DNA of 44,537 nt from an uncultured Flavobacteriales bacterium (GTDB lineage Bacteria > Bacteroidota > Bacteroidia > Flavobacteriales_C > GCA-002722245), in assembly GCA_905182585.1 (NCBI GenBank), contig CAJJCC010000012.1, positions 1 to 44,537 of the forward strand, in the 5' to 3' direction. Under the pieces are notes generated by a model, which was given only the letters and a program-made list of their open reading frames with translations, was not told where the DNA came from and made no database searches. This document shows positions 29,501-38,892 of this stretch, piece after piece. Made by a program: the position numbers and the translations under genes. Position 1 is the stretch's first letter. Each line of letters starts with the position of its first letter.

Positions 29501-30974
29501 TTCTATTTCAACATTTGGGGTTACTTCATTTGGGTCGAGAACCTGGGATCTTGGTGTATCAAGCCCTATTGTTCCTTCAGAATCTGTTTCTTGGAACTAC
29601 AACAAACCAGGGGATTACTATATAACTTTAATTGAAGAAACTTCAAATGGCTGTAGGGATACAGTTTTGGACACAATTAGTGTTGTAGGGCCTGTTGCCA
29701 ATTTTTCATTGAGTGAAACTTTAATTTGTGTTGGTGATGAAATTACTTTTGATATCATTGACTCAACAGACGTCTTTGCTTATCAGTGGGATTTCGGTAA
29801 CGGTGCAGGAACTGACACTATTCTAACAAATGATGTTTTAAGTTCAGAGGTGTCTAATCAATATTTTGAAGTCCCTTTAGGAGGAAATACCGTAGCGACA
29901 CTGATAATTTGGAGTAAAGATTTTGTTTGTGATTATCCTGTTAAAAACAACATCTCTGTTCACAATGTTGAGGCTAAATTTGAATTTGAAGACTCAACAG
30001 TATGTTTAAATGATGAGGTTGTTTTTAACGATAGCTCTTTAACAACAGGCTCAACAAATTATTTTTGGGATATCGGGGATGGTAATACATCCACGTCTAC
30101 TGAACCATTCAGTCAATCATACGAAAACTCTGGTACAGGCACATATTCTGTTGTATTAATTCTAAACGATCCAATAACAGGCTGTAAAGACACAATGATT
30201 AAAACATTAGAAATTCTTCCACGTCCAGTTGTTTCAGCAACAGATGGAGAGATGTGTTTTGGTGATTCAGCATTAATTACCGCCTCAGGTGCTTTATCTT
30301 ATTCTTGGAATGATCCAATTGAAATTTTATATCCAGATTCAAGCGCTAGTTATGCGCTAGCTGATCAAACGATTACCTATACTGTAACAGGAACGGATAC
30401 AAATGGCTGTGTAGAGACTGCTCAATCAACTGTCACGGTCGTTGAAGAGCAAGATTTAATTGAAGAAAGAGAATGTATTATAATTGGCGAAAATGCAACT
30501 ATTGGATTTGATTACGGACCTGGCTTCACATATGACTGGACAACTGGTCCTACTGATTTTTTAGTTTGTAAAGACTGTGCGGTTCAAACAATAACAATTA
30601 CAGAAGAGGTCGATTCAATAGAATACGAGGTTACCTACAGCGATCGATTAGGATGTTTTCCTAAAGTTGATAAATATACTGTTTGTGTTGAAGATAAATA
30701 TACTTTTGATGTCCCCTCAGCGTTTACACCTAATGGAACTGGAGAGAATAACGTTGTATATATAAAAGGTCATGGAGTTCAAGAGTTGATTTACTTCCGA
30801 ATCTATAATAGATGGGGTGAAATGGTTTTTGAAACAAACGATATTAATCAAGGTTGGGATGGTACTTATAAAGGAAATGCTCAAGACATGGAGACTTTTG
30901 TATATCAAGCTAAGGTGCAATTTTACAATGACAAGTTTGGTGAAAAGGGTGGAGAAATCACTCTAATTAGATAA
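26571..30974 (+). CDS. Large PKD-repeat surface protein with gliding-motility-associated (T9SS type B) C-terminal domain
   Basis: TTG start plus signal peptide MKKIIILIFVFLVQSQTIFG; about 14 PKD-like blocks (e.g. WQWAFGDGAASTFKNPNHTY); C-terminus DVPSAFTPNGTGENNVVYIKG...FRIYNRWGEMVFETNDINQGWDGTYKG...FVYQAKVQF. Confidence 0.95.
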   Translation: MKKIIILIFVFLVQSQTIFGQITANKTSGCAPLTGVQFSSPTTGDWDFGNGASATAQLGGTNISTIYADHGVYTVTFDDGSGPITETITVYGNPTPAFLIDGPESGCVPFSTSFGDSSEAQGSSSIVGWQWAFGDGAASTFKNPNHTYTILGTYTVSLIVTDNNGCDSTAVKTDYVSVQNAPTASFTASPTSSCTAPLNVTLNNNSVNSSSTTSDLTYEWDFGDTQTSNDENPAPHNYSSPGVFALKLTVTEDGGCSRSQTKIVSIGNPIAAINVADTVCLSSNVNYFNGSTGGSSFSWVFDDGGTSNLENPLHIFNTPGNHDVTLTISDGSCADTVTESVFVQEVIPTLLSTPTYLCEKPYCIDFTANGTDIVNWSYDFGDGNGSNTQNPEHCYNIGGDEYTVYYYGGYHYEARVTATNSYGCSGSATVIDTIFPLSANFAPNITQGCAPLTINFEDSSASGSSIVSYEYDFGDGNSASTENATHTFNTAGEYEVLLTLENANGCRDTSFPIQIQVGDTIDVDLNISPSTVCIGDTVTITDASSDSRIDYYHFSTDENRGSESCPDSPTQQWSYFHEAGQHDVTFYANYNGCISEKVFTGAVTVNGPSSYFKWSGLCASPTEINLTATVDQVDSLYWYFGDGDTLKSNNLADTAITHVYDTSGNYTVYLISTNSTTGCQNDTDSMVVTVRMLEAVIDQDSLICSGGFTPSGELSIDVNGNCDNSYRWDYGDGSNMYLSDDPNWPTAITDTGTYTIRLMVYDVNGCRDTTEKTITITDIYAGFMSDTTTGCLPLTINLTDTSKSVSPIASWSWNYDDGNTGTGETSSHTFTEVTSFFDIELTVTDTLGCVDTEKLRINAIIPDSNFTVNDRTICVGDEVTFNLNNENSMSSAVWSFGNQGTANDLNPTFQFDTSGDYTINVQLTDTNGCIAERTITNYVFVDDYPIVGFTSVITDNGDTINNESVICYPEQVTFTDTSISTFGVTSFGSRTWDLGVSSPIVPSESVSWNYNKPGDYYITLIEETSNGCRDTVLDTISVVGPVANFSLSETLICVGDEITFDIIDSTDVFAYQWDFGNGAGTDTILTNDVLSSEVSNQYFEVPLGGNTVATLIIWSKDFVCDYPVKNNISVHNVEAKFEFEDSTVCLNDEVVFNDSSLTTGSTNYFWDIGDGNTSTSTEPFSQSYENSGTGTYSVVLILNDPITGCKDTMIKTLEILPRPVVSATDGEMCFGDSALITASGALSYSWNDPIEILYPDSSASYALADQTITYTVTGTDTNGCVETAQSTVTVVEEQDLIEERECIIIGENATIGFDYGPGFTYDWTTGPTDFLVCKDCAVQTITITEEVDSIEYEVTYSDRLGCFPKVDKYTVCVEDKYTFDVPSAFTPNGTGENNVVYIKGHGVQELIYFRIYNRWGEMVFETNDINQGWDGTYKGNAQDMETFVYQAKVQFYNDKFGEKGGEITLIR

Positions 30975-31051
30975 AAAACTGTGCATAAGTTTAATTTTAA
31001 TAAAAGAACAGGTAGCCTCTAGTTTGATGTCCGCCATATAAAAAACTTATT

Positions 31052-31462
31052 ATGAAAAAATTGAAAATAATTGCTTCATTCTTAATTACTGGAGCTTTTT
31101 TTACTGCCTGTAAAGAAGAAATTACGGAGTGCGATATTGACGGTGCGATTTGCACTGAACTGTTCAAGGTTGTTAGTGTTGAAGTTAAAGACGAAAGTGA
31201 TCAACCTATCCTTTTGGATAGTATATCTGTTGTAAAAAGTGGAACTTCTGAGGTATTGTTCACAGAAAATACAACAAGCACAAATGGTGTTTACAAATTG
31301 ATTTCTGACACAGAAATAAACGATATCGTAAAAGAAGGAACTGATGTTACTTTTTACGGTTATTCAAATGATTCACAAATTATATCCGAGAACTACAAAG
31401 TAGGTCACGATTGTTGCCACGTTGTTTTCCTCAGTGGAGTTCAAGTTTTAATTTTAGAATAA
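31052..31462 (+). CDS. Hypothetical lipoprotein
   Basis: ORF with lipobox-like ITGAFFTACKEE; downstream of the PKD gene. Confidence 0.7.
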   Translation: MKKLKIIASFLITGAFFTACKEEITECDIDGAICTELFKVVSVEVKDESDQPILLDSISVVKSGTSEVLFTENTTSTNGVYKLISDTEINDIVKEGTDVTFYGYSNDSQIISENYKVGHDCCHVVFLSGVQVLILE

Positions 31463-31463
31463 A

Positions 31464-31670
31464 TTATCTATCCTCTAGAGGATTCAAATCGTAGTCTGCA
31501 TTTTTAGCTAAAACTTTTCGTGTTATTCCAAACACAGCCGCAAGCAAATAAATTAAACACTTAGACGCTTGTACTTTTGGAGGTCTTATCTTTTTTGGGG
31601 AAATAATTTCCAGTTTCTGCGCTGTGTCAAAAACCAAACACCCCGTCTCTAATCTAATTAATTTATACAC
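31464..31670 (-). CDS. Small hypothetical protein (68 aa, GTG start)
   Basis: Only ORF in this interval; convergent with the lipoprotein gene; one hydrophobic stretch. No recognised family. Confidence 0.35.
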   Translation of the reverse strand: MYKLIRLETGCLVFDTAQKLEIISPKKIRPPKVQASKCLIYLLAAVFGITRKVLAKNADYDLNPLEDR

Positions 31671-31830
31671 TTGCTCTATAAAAATATAGCTTCAATTAGT
31701 GTTTTCCTTAGATTGTTTAATAAAAACAATGAAAAGTTAACGCACGGTGGATTTCTTAAACATATTTGTAAATTTACTTTGCGCATAATGAAGTTTTTGA
31801 GGAGACTTTAAAATTTGCAAAACCACTACT

Positions 31831-33582
31831 ATGGCAAACAAGATTCTTGATATAAACAACCTTGTTACTGAGTTCATCAGCGACAACAATAGCGTTAAAG
31901 CTGTAAACAATGTTTCATTTTCGATTCATGAAAATGAAATTGTTGGGATTGTAGGAGAATCAGGATCGGGGAAGTCGGTCACTAGCCTAAGCGCAATGGG
32001 ATTGATCCCGTCGCCCCCGGGGAAAATCACAAACGGGGAAATTCTTTTTACTAAAAAAAACGGCGAAACAGTTAATATACTTAATCTAAGCCCTAAGGAG
32101 TTAAGAAATATTAGAGGAAAGGAAATGAGTATGATTTTCCAAGAACCAATGACTTCTTTAAATCCTGTTTTCACTTGTGGAAACCAAGTGACAGAAGCCT
32201 TGATTTTGCATGAAAAACTATCCAAGTCTGAAGCGAAAATAAAAGCGATTGAACTTTTCAAACAAGTTGAATTACCACGTCCTGAAAAAATATTCAAGCA
32301 ATACCCTCATCAGATTTCAGGAGGACAAAAACAGCGAGTGATGATTGCTATGGCAATAAGCTGTAATCCACGGTTATTAATTGCAGATGAACCAACAACG
32401 GCTTTAGATGTTACTGTTCAAAAAACGATTTTAAACCTCATGAAGTCTATTCAAGAGGAAACTAAAATGGGAATCTTATTTATTACACACGACCTAGGAG
32501 TTATTGCGGAACTAGCAGACAAAATAGTGGTGATGTATAAAGGAGAAGTAGTTGAACAAGGGTTTGTAAAAGACATTTTTAACAACCCTCAGCACCCTTA
32601 TACAAAAGGATTACTAGCTTGCAGACCTCCTTTGACAGTTCGGTATTCAAAATTACCGACAGTTCCTGATTTTATGGAAACACTGGAAAATGGAGAAATA
32701 GTATCTAAACAGGCCGACGTTAAGGAATACGTTAAAAGCTTAGTATTACCGAATTCGATACGCGTAAGTAACCATAAAAAACTATATGACCAGAAACCTG
32801 TTTTGGAAATTAAAAACCTTAAAACGTATTACTCCCTTCAAAAAAATATTTGGGGAAAAACAACTAGTTACGTAAAAGCCGTTGACGACGTGAGTTTTGA
32901 TGTGTTCCCAGGTGAAACGTTAGGCTTAATTGGAGAATCGGGGTGTGGGAAAACGACAACAGGGAAGTCCATTATTCAACTGAACGAGATTCATGATGGA
33001 GAAATATTTTACAAAGGGAAAGATGTTCTGAAAATGAACAAAAAAGAACTTATGCTCTTTAGGAGAGAGGTTCAAATTATCTTTCAAGACCCATATTCTT
33101 CTTTAAACCCAAGAATAACAATCGGTAACGCTATCATGGAGCCCATGAAAGTGCATCGGATTTTAGCTGATGACGTAGATCGTAAAAAAAGAGTTATCGA
33201 ACTTTTAAAAACCGTAAATCTCCTACCCGAACATTTTAATAATTATCCACATCAATTTAGTGGCGGACAAAGACAGCGTGTTTGTATTGCGCGTACTTTA
33301 GCCATGGAGCCTAAATTTATTATCTGTGACGAAAGTGTAAGCGCGCTTGACGTTTCTGTTCAAGCTCAAGTATTAAACCTCTTAAACGACCTTAAAAAAG
33401 ATTTTGGGTTAACCTATATTTTTATCTCTCATGATTTATCTGTGATCAAATACATGTGTGATAGAATGGTTGTAATGAATCAAAAAGGTAAAATTGAACA
33501 AATAGGCGAATGCGACGAAATTTACAAAAACCCACAAACAGCATACACCCAAAGCCTTATCGACGCGATTCCAAAGGTTTAA
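31831..33582 (+). CDS. ABC transporter ATP-binding protein, fused DppD-DppF (oligopeptide/nickel type)
   Basis: Two NBDs: GESGSGKS / SGGQKQRVMIAMA / LLIADEPTTALD and GESGCGKTTTGK / SGGQRQRVCIART / IICDESVSALD. Confidence 0.95.
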   Translation: MANKILDINNLVTEFISDNNSVKAVNNVSFSIHENEIVGIVGESGSGKSVTSLSAMGLIPSPPGKITNGEILFTKKNGETVNILNLSPKELRNIRGKEMSMIFQEPMTSLNPVFTCGNQVTEALILHEKLSKSEAKIKAIELFKQVELPRPEKIFKQYPHQISGGQKQRVMIAMAISCNPRLLIADEPTTALDVTVQKTILNLMKSIQEETKMGILFITHDLGVIAELADKIVVMYKGEVVEQGFVKDIFNNPQHPYTKGLLACRPPLTVRYSKLPTVPDFMETLENGEIVSKQADVKEYVKSLVLPNSIRVSNHKKLYDQKPVLEIKNLKTYYSLQKNIWGKTTSYVKAVDDVSFDVFPGETLGLIGESGCGKTTTGKSIIQLNEIHDGEIFYKGKDVLKMNKKELMLFRREVQIIFQDPYSSLNPRITIGNAIMEPMKVHRILADDVDRKKRVIELLKTVNLLPEHFNNYPHQFSGGQRQRVCIARTLAMEPKFIICDESVSALDVSVQAQVLNLLNDLKKDFGLTYIFISHDLSVIKYMCDRMVVMNQKGKIEQIGECDEIYKNPQTAYTQSLIDAIPKV

Positions 33583-33645
33583 TCATTCACCTGATACTTG
33601 AACCGCTTGATGTAAGCTTAAGGTTAAAAAAACAAGATTATACCT

Positions 33646-36045
33646 TTAAAAATTAAAATAAACCGAAGCCATTAAATTCCTTCCTGGGGAGCTTATTCCT
33701 GACGCAAAAGTTTTATAATGCGCATCTAATAAGTTTTCCGCTGCAACTTGGATTTTTAAATCTTTATATAAATACATAAAAGCGGAAATATTTAAAGTAG
33801 CCCAAGCTGGAGAGCCGTAACCATAAACGGCTTCGTCTGGATTATCGTTCAAAACATTAAAGTCTCTCCAGTCTTTTTTTCCGTTAAACCTTGTATACAC
33901 TGAAAACTTTAAGCGCTTTAACTTATAATTTAAGCTGGTTTTTCCATAAAACGGAGGAATGTGTGGGACATTCTCATTTTCTCCTTTAAAATGTGCTTTA
34001 GTTACGGTTGCTGTTGAATGCCAGTTTAACGTGTTTGATAGTTTCAACCTTAATGCTATAAACCCGCCATAAACATTTGCTACCCCATCATTTTGTACGC
34101 TTACCAGATTTACATTATCACCATTTAAATCAACAGTCGAAACACCATCTATATTCGTTGGTAATTTTGTCATCAAATCAACTACTTGAGTGTAAAAAAA
34201 AGCCACATCTATATCAAAATATCGATTCATGTAATTGCTTCCAACTTCTCCATTTATAGATGTTTCAGGTTTTAGGTTTGGATTAGGAATTGTTAAAACT
34301 CCCTTTTTTTCAAAAATTTTACTAAAATCATCCACATTAGGCGCTTTAAACGCTGAAGATATAGAGCTATAAAATTTATAATTAGCCTTATGGTAAACAT
34401 AACCCGCAGAAGATGTTAAGGCTTGGTTTATCAAGCTCTTTTTTTGAATGCCTATTAGATCAATAATTTCATTTGATTCAAAATCCGATAAAATACTAGA
34501 TGTAGAATATCGTAGCCCCCCCTTAAAAAGATGTCTCTTTACCTTTTTTTGCAACGCCAAATAAATTGCCCCAGAAAAAAACTTAGACCCCATACCTGGA
34601 TACCTCGTTGATAAAAAACCCCGTTCTTTTGTGGTAATATTTTGGGTGTAGGCTTCAGAGTTAACTTGATTGTGTAATAACTCAATACCGTAATTTAATT
34701 TTAAACTTTGTGTTGAATCCAAGTATTTAATAAAATCAGAATTTAAGGAGTAAACACTTACGTCTTCCTCATTAAATTCTTTTATAGAAGATTGATACTG
34801 TCTGCTTATTCTATCTTCTTCAATAAATTGATATGCAAGAATATTGTTATTATAATCAAACAACTTTGTCTTTTTATCTATTTCTGTAGAAAAAGACATA
34901 AGCGTTCTATTTTGCGGACCGTAATACCATTCTCCGTACCTCAAAACGCCATCACGATATTCATTCAACTTATCAACTCTTGGTACATCCGAAGAAGTTG
35001 AATGCTGGAAGTTCAGCTTATATTTAAGATTCAATGTTGGTTGATAGAGTCCTTTCCATAACAAATCGGTTTGACTATAACCTGATCCAACTACAGTGTT
35101 TTCATCAGTATTTACAACCATACTATCCTTTCCTCCTGATTGAGTAATAAAGTGCTTAATTTTCCCAAACTCATCAAAGCCATGAAGCCTTGTTTTTCCC
35201 ATTGTTAAATCATTAAACTTACTTTGAGTTATACCAACAATATAACCTAGCCTTTTAGAACCTGTGTTATAAGATAAATGCGCAACCTTAGCATCTAAAG
35301 CTGATTGATATCGAATGGCTCCAGTAATTTCATCCACCTTAATAGAATCTACCGTTTTTAATTTTGGATCCCTCGTTTTAAAATGAATTACCCCACCCAG
35401 CGCGTCACTTCCATAAATCAAAGAGTTGGGTCCAAATATAACTTCGGTCCCTTCTAACATATTTGGATCTATCGAAATTGCATTTTGCAAATGACCGCCT
35501 CGGTAAATAGCATTATTCATTCGAACTCCATCCACAACCAATAAAATTCTATTTGCTTCAAACCCTCTTATTATTGGACTACCTCCTCCTAATTGACTTT
35601 TTTGAATCAAAACCTGTCCTGTATTTGCCAACATATCCGCACTATTTACAGGCGCTTGCTGTTGGATGTTTTCTTTTGAAATAGATTTTGTTTGTGTTAT
35701 CAATTCATAGGTTGTCTCTTTTGTTTTGGATAAAACAGTTACCTTAACCTGGTCTATAATATTTACTAGCTTTTCTAAGTAAATATTACCTTGCTCAACA
35801 AATACGTATTTAGGAAGCACTACTGTCTGGAAGGACTGATGAATTATTTGCAAAAGCTCTTCTTTATCTTGAAATATGGTTAAATCGACCCTCCCTTCTT
35901 TATCAGAAAATACAGACTCATCCATTGTTATATTAGCAACTAATACATTTTTTATAGGAGTAGAGTCTTGTTTATAGAAGTATACAGACTGTGCCTGACT
36001 TGTAAAAAGTACAATAATAAATACACGCAATAACAAATACCTCAT
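33646..36045 (-). CDS. TonB-dependent outer-membrane receptor
   Basis: Plug domain (ADMLANTGQVLIQKSQLGGGSPIIRGFEANRILLVVDGVRMNNAIYRGGHLQNAISIDPNMLEGTEVIFGPNSLIYGSDALGGVIHFKT); barrel ends ENLLDAHYKTFASGISSPGRNLMASVYFNF. Confidence 0.95.
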   Translation of the reverse strand: MRYLLLRVFIIVLFTSQAQSVYFYKQDSTPIKNVLVANITMDESVFSDKEGRVDLTIFQDKEELLQIIHQSFQTVVLPKYVFVEQGNIYLEKLVNIIDQVKVTVLSKTKETTYELITQTKSISKENIQQQAPVNSADMLANTGQVLIQKSQLGGGSPIIRGFEANRILLVVDGVRMNNAIYRGGHLQNAISIDPNMLEGTEVIFGPNSLIYGSDALGGVIHFKTRDPKLKTVDSIKVDEITGAIRYQSALDAKVAHLSYNTGSKRLGYIVGITQSKFNDLTMGKTRLHGFDEFGKIKHFITQSGGKDSMVVNTDENTVVGSGYSQTDLLWKGLYQPTLNLKYKLNFQHSTSSDVPRVDKLNEYRDGVLRYGEWYYGPQNRTLMSFSTEIDKKTKLFDYNNNILAYQFIEEDRISRQYQSSIKEFNEEDVSVYSLNSDFIKYLDSTQSLKLNYGIELLHNQVNSEAYTQNITTKERGFLSTRYPGMGSKFFSGAIYLALQKKVKRHLFKGGLRYSTSSILSDFESNEIIDLIGIQKKSLINQALTSSAGYVYHKANYKFYSSISSAFKAPNVDDFSKIFEKKGVLTIPNPNLKPETSINGEVGSNYMNRYFDIDVAFFYTQVVDLMTKLPTNIDGVSTVDLNGDNVNLVSVQNDGVANVYGGFIALRLKLSNTLNWHSTATVTKAHFKGENENVPHIPPFYGKTSLNYKLKRLKFSVYTRFNGKKDWRDFNVLNDNPDEAVYGYGSPAWATLNISAFMYLYKDLKIQVAAENLLDAHYKTFASGISSPGRNLMASVYFNF

Positions 36046-36761
36046 CAGCTAAATACTTCCTCTAAAATAGTTAATGATTTTGGCTTTCTAAATCCGGGAA
36101 CATGAAATGTATAGTACTTAATTATACTATTTAACAACTTTCTTCTTTGAATTCCTGTTAATTTAATACGACCAATATCACTCCCGTTGCACCGCAAAAA
36201 CTGTGCGAGAATTTGAGTTTCGGAAGAAGACAAATAATAAGGGTGATTGGGCGTTCCGGTTAAAAACAAACCTTCTTTCAAATCAAAGAAGTTATTTCGT
36301 TCTTTATTTAGTGTAGGCTGTATTCCTAACCACTTACTTATTTTTAATAAAAATGATAAATGATAGTTTATTTTTCCGTCTTCAATCTCGTTAAATATTT
36401 TAATAGAATTACAAACAAAGTCATATAGCCCATCTTCCTGATCGTTTGGTAAAACCATTTGTAAAAAATCAGCTAAAAACAACGCTATAGTGCTCTTATA
36501 AATATCCATTTGAATATTTAATAAAGGTGTTTCAATATTTGCCTCCTTTAACTTAGGGATCGATGTGTTTTTATTGTTAGAGTATACAACCTGGCAAATA
36601 CTTAAGGGTTGTAGAACGGCATTTCTTGCAGATTTTTTTTTAGTTCCTGCCGCTAAATAAACGGAAACAAGACCATAATCATGGGTAAACATTTTAACAA
36701 TATTATTGTTGTTCTTTACCTCAATAGTTCCCAGAATTATAGCTGAATCAGCAACTTCCAT
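36045..36761 (-). CDS. recO: DNA repair protein RecO
   Basis: AIILGTIEVKNNNNIVKMFTHDYGLVSVYLAAGTKKKSARNAVLQPLSICQVVY N-terminal OB-like pattern and overall length fit Bacteroidota RecO. Confidence 0.88.
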   Translation of the reverse strand: MEVADSAIILGTIEVKNNNNIVKMFTHDYGLVSVYLAAGTKKKSARNAVLQPLSICQVVYSNNKNTSIPKLKEANIETPLLNIQMDIYKSTIALFLADFLQMVLPNDQEDGLYDFVCNSIKIFNEIEDGKINYHLSFLLKISKWLGIQPTLNKERNNFFDLKEGLFLTGTPNHPYYLSSSETQILAQFLRCNGSDIGRIKLTGIQRRKLLNSIIKYYTFHVPGFRKPKSLTILEEVFS

Positions 36762-36801
36762 TTAAGCTTAATTGATAAAATAAACCGGTTGTTTACAAAA
36801 A

Positions 36802-36840
36802 AACCACCTCATAGTGTAAAAATAACATCTTGAAGTGGTT
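36802..36840 (-). terminator. Rho-independent terminator of the DUF389 gene
   Basis: - strand: AACCACTTCA...TGAGGTGGTT followed by TTTTTTT. Confidence 0.75.
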
Positions 36841-36866
36841 AAAAGTCTTGATTGTGTAAGTTTATC

Positions 36867-36915
36867 TGAATTGAATTTCTATAATGATTTTCACTCATTA
36901 AAGAAATTCAATTCA
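36867..36915 (-). repeat. Long stem-loop immediately after the DUF389 stop codon
   Basis: TGAATTGAATTTCTaTAATGA (36867-36887) / TCATTAaAGAAATTCAATTCA (36895-36915), 21-nt arms with one mismatch and a 7-nt loop. Confidence 0.8.
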
Positions 36916-36916
36916 A

Positions 36917-38377
36917 CTAATAACTAATCAGTCTAACTTCCTCAATCTGAAGACGTTCTTTTAACCAAGCCGATAATTTTTTCTCCTGAATTATAGTTGA
37001 GTTATTTCTTCGTTTCCACTTAATATGAAATGTTGGAACATCCTTTTTTATTTTTTCAAAATTAGTAACCTGATAAACGCCATATTCAAACTCTAAAATA
37101 TTAGAATACAAACTTTTCAATTCTCGCGAAATCTGAACAAATGGAATTGTATCTTTTTTAATTTCGTCTATTCGAAATGCTAATGAATCATGTCTTCTCT
37201 GAAGTAATTTAATTTGCTGTAAATTAACACTATACATGTCTTCAAAAAACTTTGGTCCTTCAAATTTTTGATTGTTAATTTTATCTAAAACTTCATCAAT
37301 TCGCTTGTCTTCCAAAATTCTTAAATCAATTTCTTCGGGTCGTAAGTCAAAATCATTTAGTGCAATTTGATAATCTTCTTTATCCCACTTTGCCTTCCCT
37401 ATTAAACTGATTTCAATCAACGGAAGTCCATTGTTATAACTGATTTCGGAATTGTGCATTTCTCTTGGTTTAAAATGCTTTTTTACAAATTCCCCTGCAT
37501 TTTTTTCAAAATGATTCTGCTTATAAGATTCCCATAAAGTATAAATACTTGGTACAATCAATAACAATGAAAACACTAAAATGTACCGCTTAAATTTTCG
37601 ATCTTTTACCTGATCTAAAAAGTGAACCAAAGGAAATTTTAAATATCTAATTACAATAAACGAGGTTAAAGCAATATATACACTGTTAATTAAAAATAAA
37701 TAGAATGCTCCTGAAAAATAGCCCCAATTTCCTGATGCAATTCCATAGCCTGCAGTACATAACGGCGGCATTAAAGCTGTGGCAATAGCAACACCTGGTA
37801 TTACATTTGTTACCTTATTGCGTGTATTTGCCATAATCCCAGCTAATCCACCAAAAATGGCAATAAACACATCTCTTAATTCAGGGCTAGTTCTACCTAA
37901 TAACTCATCACCAGCTTCACCAAAAGGTGTAATTAAAAAGTATAAAGTACTTGTTACTAAACTTACTGCAACTGTAATTATTAATGCTCGAAAAGATTTA
38001 AGAAGCGTACTCCAATCATTTGTTCCCAATGATAAACCTATTCCCATTATTGGTCCCATTAATGGTGAAATAAGCATAGCTCCTATAATTACAGCTGTTG
38101 AGTTGGTGTTTAAACCAATACTTGCAATAATAATGGAAAATATTAAAATCCAGATATTGAATCCTTTAAACTGAATTTGATTTTTAATCATTTTTACAGT
38201 GGCTTCTTTATCCACTTCATCCGCAAAACTTAATGTACTTTTTAAAAAATTGATAAGCTTTGATATAAAATCCTTAAAACTATCTGCTAAATTCAAGTCA
38301 GACCCCTCTAATAACTTACCTTTCACGACTGAATCTAGTTTACTAACTTGTTCTTCGTTATTTTTATCTTCTTCCAT
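36917..38377 (-). CDS. DUF389 domain-containing membrane protein
   Basis: FNIWILIFSIIIASIGLNTNSTAVIIGAMLISPLMGPIMGIGLSLGTND and VIPGVAIATALMPPLCTAGYGIASG: DUF389 signatures. Confidence 0.93.
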   Translation of the reverse strand: MEEDKNNEEQVSKLDSVVKGKLLEGSDLNLADSFKDFISKLINFLKSTLSFADEVDKEATVKMIKNQIQFKGFNIWILIFSIIIASIGLNTNSTAVIIGAMLISPLMGPIMGIGLSLGTNDWSTLLKSFRALIITVAVSLVTSTLYFLITPFGEAGDELLGRTSPELRDVFIAIFGGLAGIMANTRNKVTNVIPGVAIATALMPPLCTAGYGIASGNWGYFSGAFYLFLINSVYIALTSFIVIRYLKFPLVHFLDQVKDRKFKRYILVFSLLLIVPSIYTLWESYKQNHFEKNAGEFVKKHFKPREMHNSEISYNNGLPLIEISLIGKAKWDKEDYQIALNDFDLRPEEIDLRILEDKRIDEVLDKINNQKFEGPKFFEDMYSVNLQQIKLLQRRHDSLAFRIDEIKKDTIPFVQISRELKSLYSNILEFEYGVYQVTNFEKIKKDVPTFHIKWKRRNNSTIIQEKKLSAWLKERLQIEEVRLISY

Positions 38378-38892
38378 TACTTAATAAACTTTCCCTCTAT
38401 TCGATAATTCGACTCAAACGCAAATTTAACACTCTGATTGCACTCAATTAAAAATCCATTTTCATTTAACTCTAAGTGATACTTAAATTCGTAAAACATA
38501 TTTTTCTTTTCCACGTTGATATTAACATGTAAACCTCCATTACAGCTATCAAATTGCAACTTTTTAACACTTTGTTTAAAATCGGTTGTTTGTAATGTTT
38601 TTTCACAGCCACCATTTACAGTTGTAATTTTATATAAACTTGAATTGTTCTTTGAAATATCTGATTCGAGAAAAAGCTTTAATTCTTTTTCCCAATTAAC
38701 ACTGTCTACATATAAAGTATCCCTTTTATCTTCCTTAATAAGGTACTTTATTAACTTTAAGTCATTGGATTTAAAGTCCTGAATAAGAGAATTATATTTA
38801 CTGTTCAATATATACCCTTTATCAGCGGATGTTGGCTGATTACATCCTATAAATATTAGAATTATTATTGTAAAAAAAATGGAATACTTCAC
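38377..38892 (-). CDS. Hypothetical lipoprotein (171 aa)
   Basis: ORF with MKYSIFFTIIILIFIGCNQ lipoprotein signal; 1-nt overlap with the DUF389 gene. Confidence 0.65.
   Translation of the reverse strand: MKYSIFFTIIILIFIGCNQPTSADKGYILNSKYNSLIQDFKSNDLKLIKYLIKEDKRDTLYVDSVNWEKELKLFLESDISKNNSSLYKITTVNGGCEKTLQTTDFKQSVKKLQFDSCNGGLHVNINVEKKNMFYEFKYHLELNENGFLIECNQSVKFAFESNYRIEGKFIK

Noticed and set aside
31926-32297. 123-aa antisense ORF in the ABC ATPase gene
   Set aside because: Lies opposite the Walker A/Q-loop region; long antisense frames are expected from conserved codon usage.
37779-38174. 131-aa + strand ORF opposite the DUF389 gene
   Set aside because: Mirror of the conserved DUF389 transmembrane core; shadow ORF.
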